From an uncultured Lacibacter sp. (GTDB taxonomy: Bacteria; Bacteroidota; Bacteroidia; Chitinophagales; Chitinophagaceae), in NCBI RefSeq assembly GCF_946479605.1, contig NZ_CAMLGT010000143.1:1-9746 (forward strand): a stretch of DNA of 9,746 nt. Reading direction: 5' to 3'. Position numbers and translations under genes: made by a program. This document shows, piece by piece, positions 7,118 to 9,746 of this stretch. How positions within the stretch are numbered: position 1 is the first letter of the stretch; every line of letters starts with the position of its first letter. The notes beneath the pieces were generated by a model. That model made no database searches. It saw nothing but the letters and a program-made list of their open reading frames with translations, and was not told where the DNA came from.

Positions 7118-7260
7118 GTTGGTAACGAAGTTATTGAAACAATCAGAGCCAGCACAGGTTTCTTTTCATTTGTTGAATGAATTTACGCTGAAGTTTTTTT
7201 CATAGCAAAGCAGTTTCAGCATCGAATCTCTTTTTTCATGTAAAGATTTTATATTAGAGG

Positions 7261-9129
7261 ATGAAGAGCATTTTATTTCTGCTGCCGGTTACCTTTTTTG
7301 CAATTGCAGCACAATCACAATCACTCAATGTAGATTCGTTACGCAATGAATTGAAAATTGCTAAGGAAGATACCAACAAGGTAATCCTGTATCGCATGCT
7401 GGCGGGTATTGTTGGCAACAGTAATCCTGTTGAAGCTGTTGAATACGGTAAAAGCGGTTTAAAACTGGGCAAACAACTAAAATGGGAAAAAGGAGTTGCC
7501 GGATGTTATCTGAATGTTGCTGCTGCATTCGGGTTTAAAGGGCAACTTGATTCGGCTATGCTGTACATCGATTCGGCCATTGTTTCTTCCAAAATTGTAG
7601 GAGATCCAACAAGGCTGGCCTTGGTTTATCTTAACCGGGCTGATTATTATATGCAGCTGCGCAACTTCAAACAATCATTGATCAATTGTGATTCAGCATG
7701 GCGTTATGCAGAGTTAGCCAACAATAATGATCGTCGTGCACGCATTTTGCAAACAATGGGCGCTATCTATTTTTATCAATCAAAGTACAAGGAAGGCCGG
7801 GAGTATAATGAAAGAGCGGGGAAGTTGTATAAAGAACTCGGAAATAAAAAAATGTATGCGATCACCATTGCCAACATCGGAAATATTCTAACACGAGCAA
7901 GCGAGTATGCTGCTGGTATAGAAAACTATCAGAAAGCAATTGAACTGGCCAACGAGGCAGGCGACAGGGTAAATCTTGCTATGTATTACGGGAACATCAG
8001 CTCCAACTACATCAGGCAGGAGCAATATGAACAAGCTCTGGAAAATGTACAACGGGCGATGCGATATGCCATTGAGCAGGATAATGAAAAACAGATAGCA
8101 ATTGCCTTTTCAATTTTAGGAGAGATATATCTTAAGCAAAAAAAATATACAGCATCCATAGAGGCTGCTTTAAGGGCTTACAATGGGTTTCAGAAAAATG
8201 AATTGCTGGAGGAGCAACAAACCGTATCTGAAATTCTGGCCGAAGCGTATTCACTTTCAGGCAATCATAAAGAAGCGTATAAATATCTGTCAAAAAGTAA
8301 ACAGCTGAGTGATACCCTGGCTACTCAAAAGTATGACGAGGATATTGCGGCCATGCAAACCTCTTTCAATGTAGAAGAAAAGAATAATCAGATTGCATTG
8401 TTGAGTAAAGACAACGAATTGCAGGAGTTTCGTCAGCGTATTTTGTTATACAGTTTTTTATCGTTGGCAGCTTTGGCCATTGTGGGAATTGTTTTGCTGA
8501 TTAACCGCAACAGGCTTCGTCAACGCATGAAAGAAATGGAACTCCGGCAATCTATTGCAGCCGATCTGCACGATGAGGTAGGCAGTTCACTCAGCAGCAT
8601 TTACATGTTAAGTGAAATGGCAGGTGCCTCAGAAACATCTGCTTCTTCGCAAAAAGAAATGTTGCATAAAGTAACCAATTACTCAAAAGAAACAATGGAT
8701 AAGATGGGTGACATTGTGTGGATGATCAAACAAAATACGGAAGATGGGAAAGACTTGCAGGAACGGATGCAGCGTTTTTTATATGAAATGTGCAGCAGTA
8801 AAAATATCAGCAATCACTTTGACGGCGAGCTATTACAAACATTGAAGCTGAGCACAGGACAGAAGAAAGCTTTGTATCTAATTTTTAAAGAAGCAGTAAA
8901 CAATGCATTGAAATATGCTTCACCTGAAAACATTCATGTGAGCATCAGTAAACAGCAAAACATGGTGGAACTGAAGATTGTTGACGATGGCAATGGCTTT
9001 GATGTTGTATCGGATAAAAAAGGAAATGGTTTGGCGAACATGCAAAACAGGGCAAAGGAATTAGGCGGTAAAACAGAGGTCATTTCTTCAGCAGAAGGCA
9101 CAACTGTCATATGTGCATTACCGGTTTAG
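7261..9129 (+). CDS. TPR-containing sensor histidine kinase (HisKA_3/NarX-like core)
   Basis: This 622-residue membrane sensor begins with a cleavable-looking signal peptide (1-20, ending AAQSQ). Eight TPR units follow at an exact 40-residue period, with small-residue or Leu positions at 47, 87, 127, 167, 207, 247, 287 and 327; the first is degenerate. One membrane helix spans about 394-414 (YSFLSLAALAIVGIVLLI). The cytoplasmic core has a HisKA_3 dimerisation helix with phosphoacceptor H437 (ADLHDEVGSSLSS), and an ATPase domain with N-box FKEAVNNALKY (542-552), DDGNGF (575-580) and GNGLANM (588-594). Topology predicts periplasmic TPRs, suggesting recognition of a protein or peptide partner. 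A response-regulator gene follows after 71 bases, so the two likely form one pair. The ATG is directly preceded by AGAGG with no spacer, so this is not a usable Shine-Dalgarno. The input signal is not evident. Confidence 0.93.
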   Translation: MKSILFLLPVTFFAIAAQSQSLNVDSLRNELKIAKEDTNKVILYRMLAGIVGNSNPVEAVEYGKSGLKLGKQLKWEKGVAGCYLNVAAAFGFKGQLDSAMLYIDSAIVSSKIVGDPTRLALVYLNRADYYMQLRNFKQSLINCDSAWRYAELANNNDRRARILQTMGAIYFYQSKYKEGREYNERAGKLYKELGNKKMYAITIANIGNILTRASEYAAGIENYQKAIELANEAGDRVNLAMYYGNISSNYIRQEQYEQALENVQRAMRYAIEQDNEKQIAIAFSILGEIYLKQKKYTASIEAALRAYNGFQKNELLEEQQTVSEILAEAYSLSGNHKEAYKYLSKSKQLSDTLATQKYDEDIAAMQTSFNVEEKNNQIALLSKDNELQEFRQRILLYSFLSLAALAIVGIVLLINRNRLRQRMKEMELRQSIAADLHDEVGSSLSSIYMLSEMAGASETSASSQKEMLHKVTNYSKETMDKMGDIVWMIKQNTEDGKDLQERMQRFLYEMCSSKNISNHFDGELLQTLKLSTGQKKALYLIFKEAVNNALKYASPENIHVSISKQQNMVELKIVDDGNGFDVVSDKKGNGLANMQNRAKELGGKTEVISSAEGTTVICALPV

Positions 9130-9160
9130 TTCATTGCACCTCCCCCGTTTTCGCTATTTG

Positions 9161-9191
9161 AATTTGTAAACCATTTAACCAAATTTGTAAA
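9161..9191 (+). promoter_or_regulatory. Direct repeat AATTTGTAAA x2 between kinase and response-regulator genes
   Basis: Identical 10-base copies occur at 9161-9170 and 9182-9191, 21 bases apart, about two helical turns. The second copy ends 9 bases before the response-regulator ATG. Overlapping it, CAAATTTG at 9180-9187 is one base off the Bacteroidota -7 consensus, with a TTTG at 9157-9160 spaced 19 bases upstream as a possible -33. The segment could be a secondary promoter or a paired binding site. The AT-rich composition means chance cannot be excluded. Confidence 0.35.
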
Positions 9192-9200
9192 AAACATCGA

Positions 9201-9746
9201 ATGACGAGGATTGCAGTTTTTGAAGACAATAAACACCTGCGCACAACATTGCAGGTGTTGCTGGAATCAGCCGATGGATTTACCTGTACCGGAGTGTACG
9301 CCAACTGCAATAATATGCTGCAGGTATTGCAGGAAAACCCCAGCGACATTGTGCTGATGGACATTGAAATGCCCGGCCTCAATGGTATTGAAGCTACAAA
9401 ATTGATCAGGCAGCATTTTCCTGCTGTACATGTGCTGATACAAACAGCTTTTTTTGACGACAACTATATCTTTAATGCAATTTGTGCAGGCGCATCGGGG
9501 TATATTTTAAAAACCACTTCACCATCTGGTTATATTGATGCGTTGAAAGAAGTGGAAAACGGCGGCTCTCCCATGACGCCGGGTATAGCAAGGCGTATGC
9601 TTGAATTGTTCAGGGTAAATATGCAACCTGCGGTTTTTACCGATTACCAGCTTACTCCACGTGAAAAAGAAATTCTGCAAATGCTGGTAAATGGGAAGAG
9701 TTACAAAATGATCGCTGCAGAATCGAATATTGCAACCGATACGGTG
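9201..9746 (+). CDS. NarL/FixJ-type response regulator with LuxR HTH (C-terminus cut off)
   Basis: This is the DNA-binding partner expected for the HisKA_3 kinase just upstream. The visible 182 residues contain a receiver domain (about 1-120) with acidic residues E8 and D9, phosphoacceptor D54 in VLMDIEMPGLNG, switch residue T82 (LIQTAF) and conserved K104 (GYILKT). A linker follows, then the start of a LuxR/GerE helix-turn-helix from LTPREKEILQMLVNGKSYK (151-169). The reading frame stays open to the right edge, so only the last part of the HTH, probably some 30 residues, is missing. The ATG at 9201 opens directly with the first receiver beta strand (MTRIAVFEDN), which supports this start. 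Target genes cannot be deduced from the window. Confidence 0.93.
   Translation, partial: MTRIAVFEDNKHLRTTLQVLLESADGFTCTGVYANCNNMLQVLQENPSDIVLMDIEMPGLNGIEATKLIRQHFPAVHVLIQTAFFDDNYIFNAICAGASGYILKTTSPSGYIDALKEVENGGSPMTPGIARRMLELFRVNMQPAVFTDYQLTPREKEILQMLVNGKSYKMIAAESNIATDTV

Noticed and set aside
7187..7220. Inverted repeat GCTGAA ... TTCAGC upstream of the sensor kinase
   Set aside because: The 6-bp arms are separated by 22 bases with no extension, which is expected by chance in a region of this size. No promoter element aligns with it.
7163..7239. Three TTTTCAT copies at 34-36 base spacing in the FGE-kinase gap
   Set aside because: The motif is low-complexity and T-rich, spacing is not exact, and the flanks are unrelated, so it does not support a regulatory array.
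9131..9463. 110-codon open frame on the minus strand
   Set aside because: It is antisense to the receiver domain of the response regulator, whose motifs (D9, D54, K104) clearly mark the plus frame as coding.

Overview
The window looks like a chromosomal segment of an aerobic Bacteroidota species, most likely of the Chitinophagaceae type. This rests on gene content and style: a RhaT / fused aldolase-dehydrogenase / TIM-barrel isomerase rhamnose cluster, a GntR regulator with a LacI-like sensor half, a secreted formylglycine-generating enzyme (FGE), a TPR histidine kinase of the kind common in this phylum, moderate GC, and starts without strong Shine-Dalgarno sequences. The genus cannot be fixed from the sequence alone. 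No rRNA, tRNA, CRISPR, insertion sequence or phage gene is visible. Coding density is high, and no gene-free stretch exceeds about 170 bases.

Region 1 (1-4777, minus strand) is an L-rhamnose catabolic operon, read right to left: rhaT (proton symporter), rhaEW (rhamnulose-1-phosphate aldolase fused to a lactaldehyde dehydrogenase), rhaI (P. stutzeri-type rhamnose isomerase), and the start of an FGGY sugar kinase (rhaB-like) that runs off the left edge. Rhamnose is imported, isomerised to rhamnulose, phosphorylated, cleaved to DHAP and L-lactaldehyde, and the aldehyde is oxidised to L-lactate. A 10-bp hairpin followed by a U-run lies between rhaEW and rhaI and may attenuate the operon. The rhaI stop and kinase start overlap as TAATG.

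Region 2 (4778-5976) holds a 170-base divergent control region and a plus-strand GntR/LacI-type regulator, the likely rhamnose-responsive switch. A 19-bp interrupted inverted repeat just upstream of a rhaT promoter-like element is the best operator candidate.

Region 3 (5984-7117, minus) is a predicted exported lipoprotein of the FGE family that keeps both catalytic cysteines. It converges on the regulator gene with only 7 bases between stop codons, and a small hairpin spans the junction.

Region 4 (7261-9746, plus) is a two-component pair: a sensor kinase with a signal peptide, eight TPR units at an exact 40-residue period, one membrane helix and a HisKA_3/HATPase core; then a NarL/LuxR-type response regulator cut by the right edge. 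A 10-bp direct repeat at 21-bp spacing sits between them.

Nothing here is a clearly undescribed system. The most worthwhile leads are the exported FGE with an intact copper-cysteine pair and no sulfatase in the window, the intra-operon hairpin, and the candidate operators.
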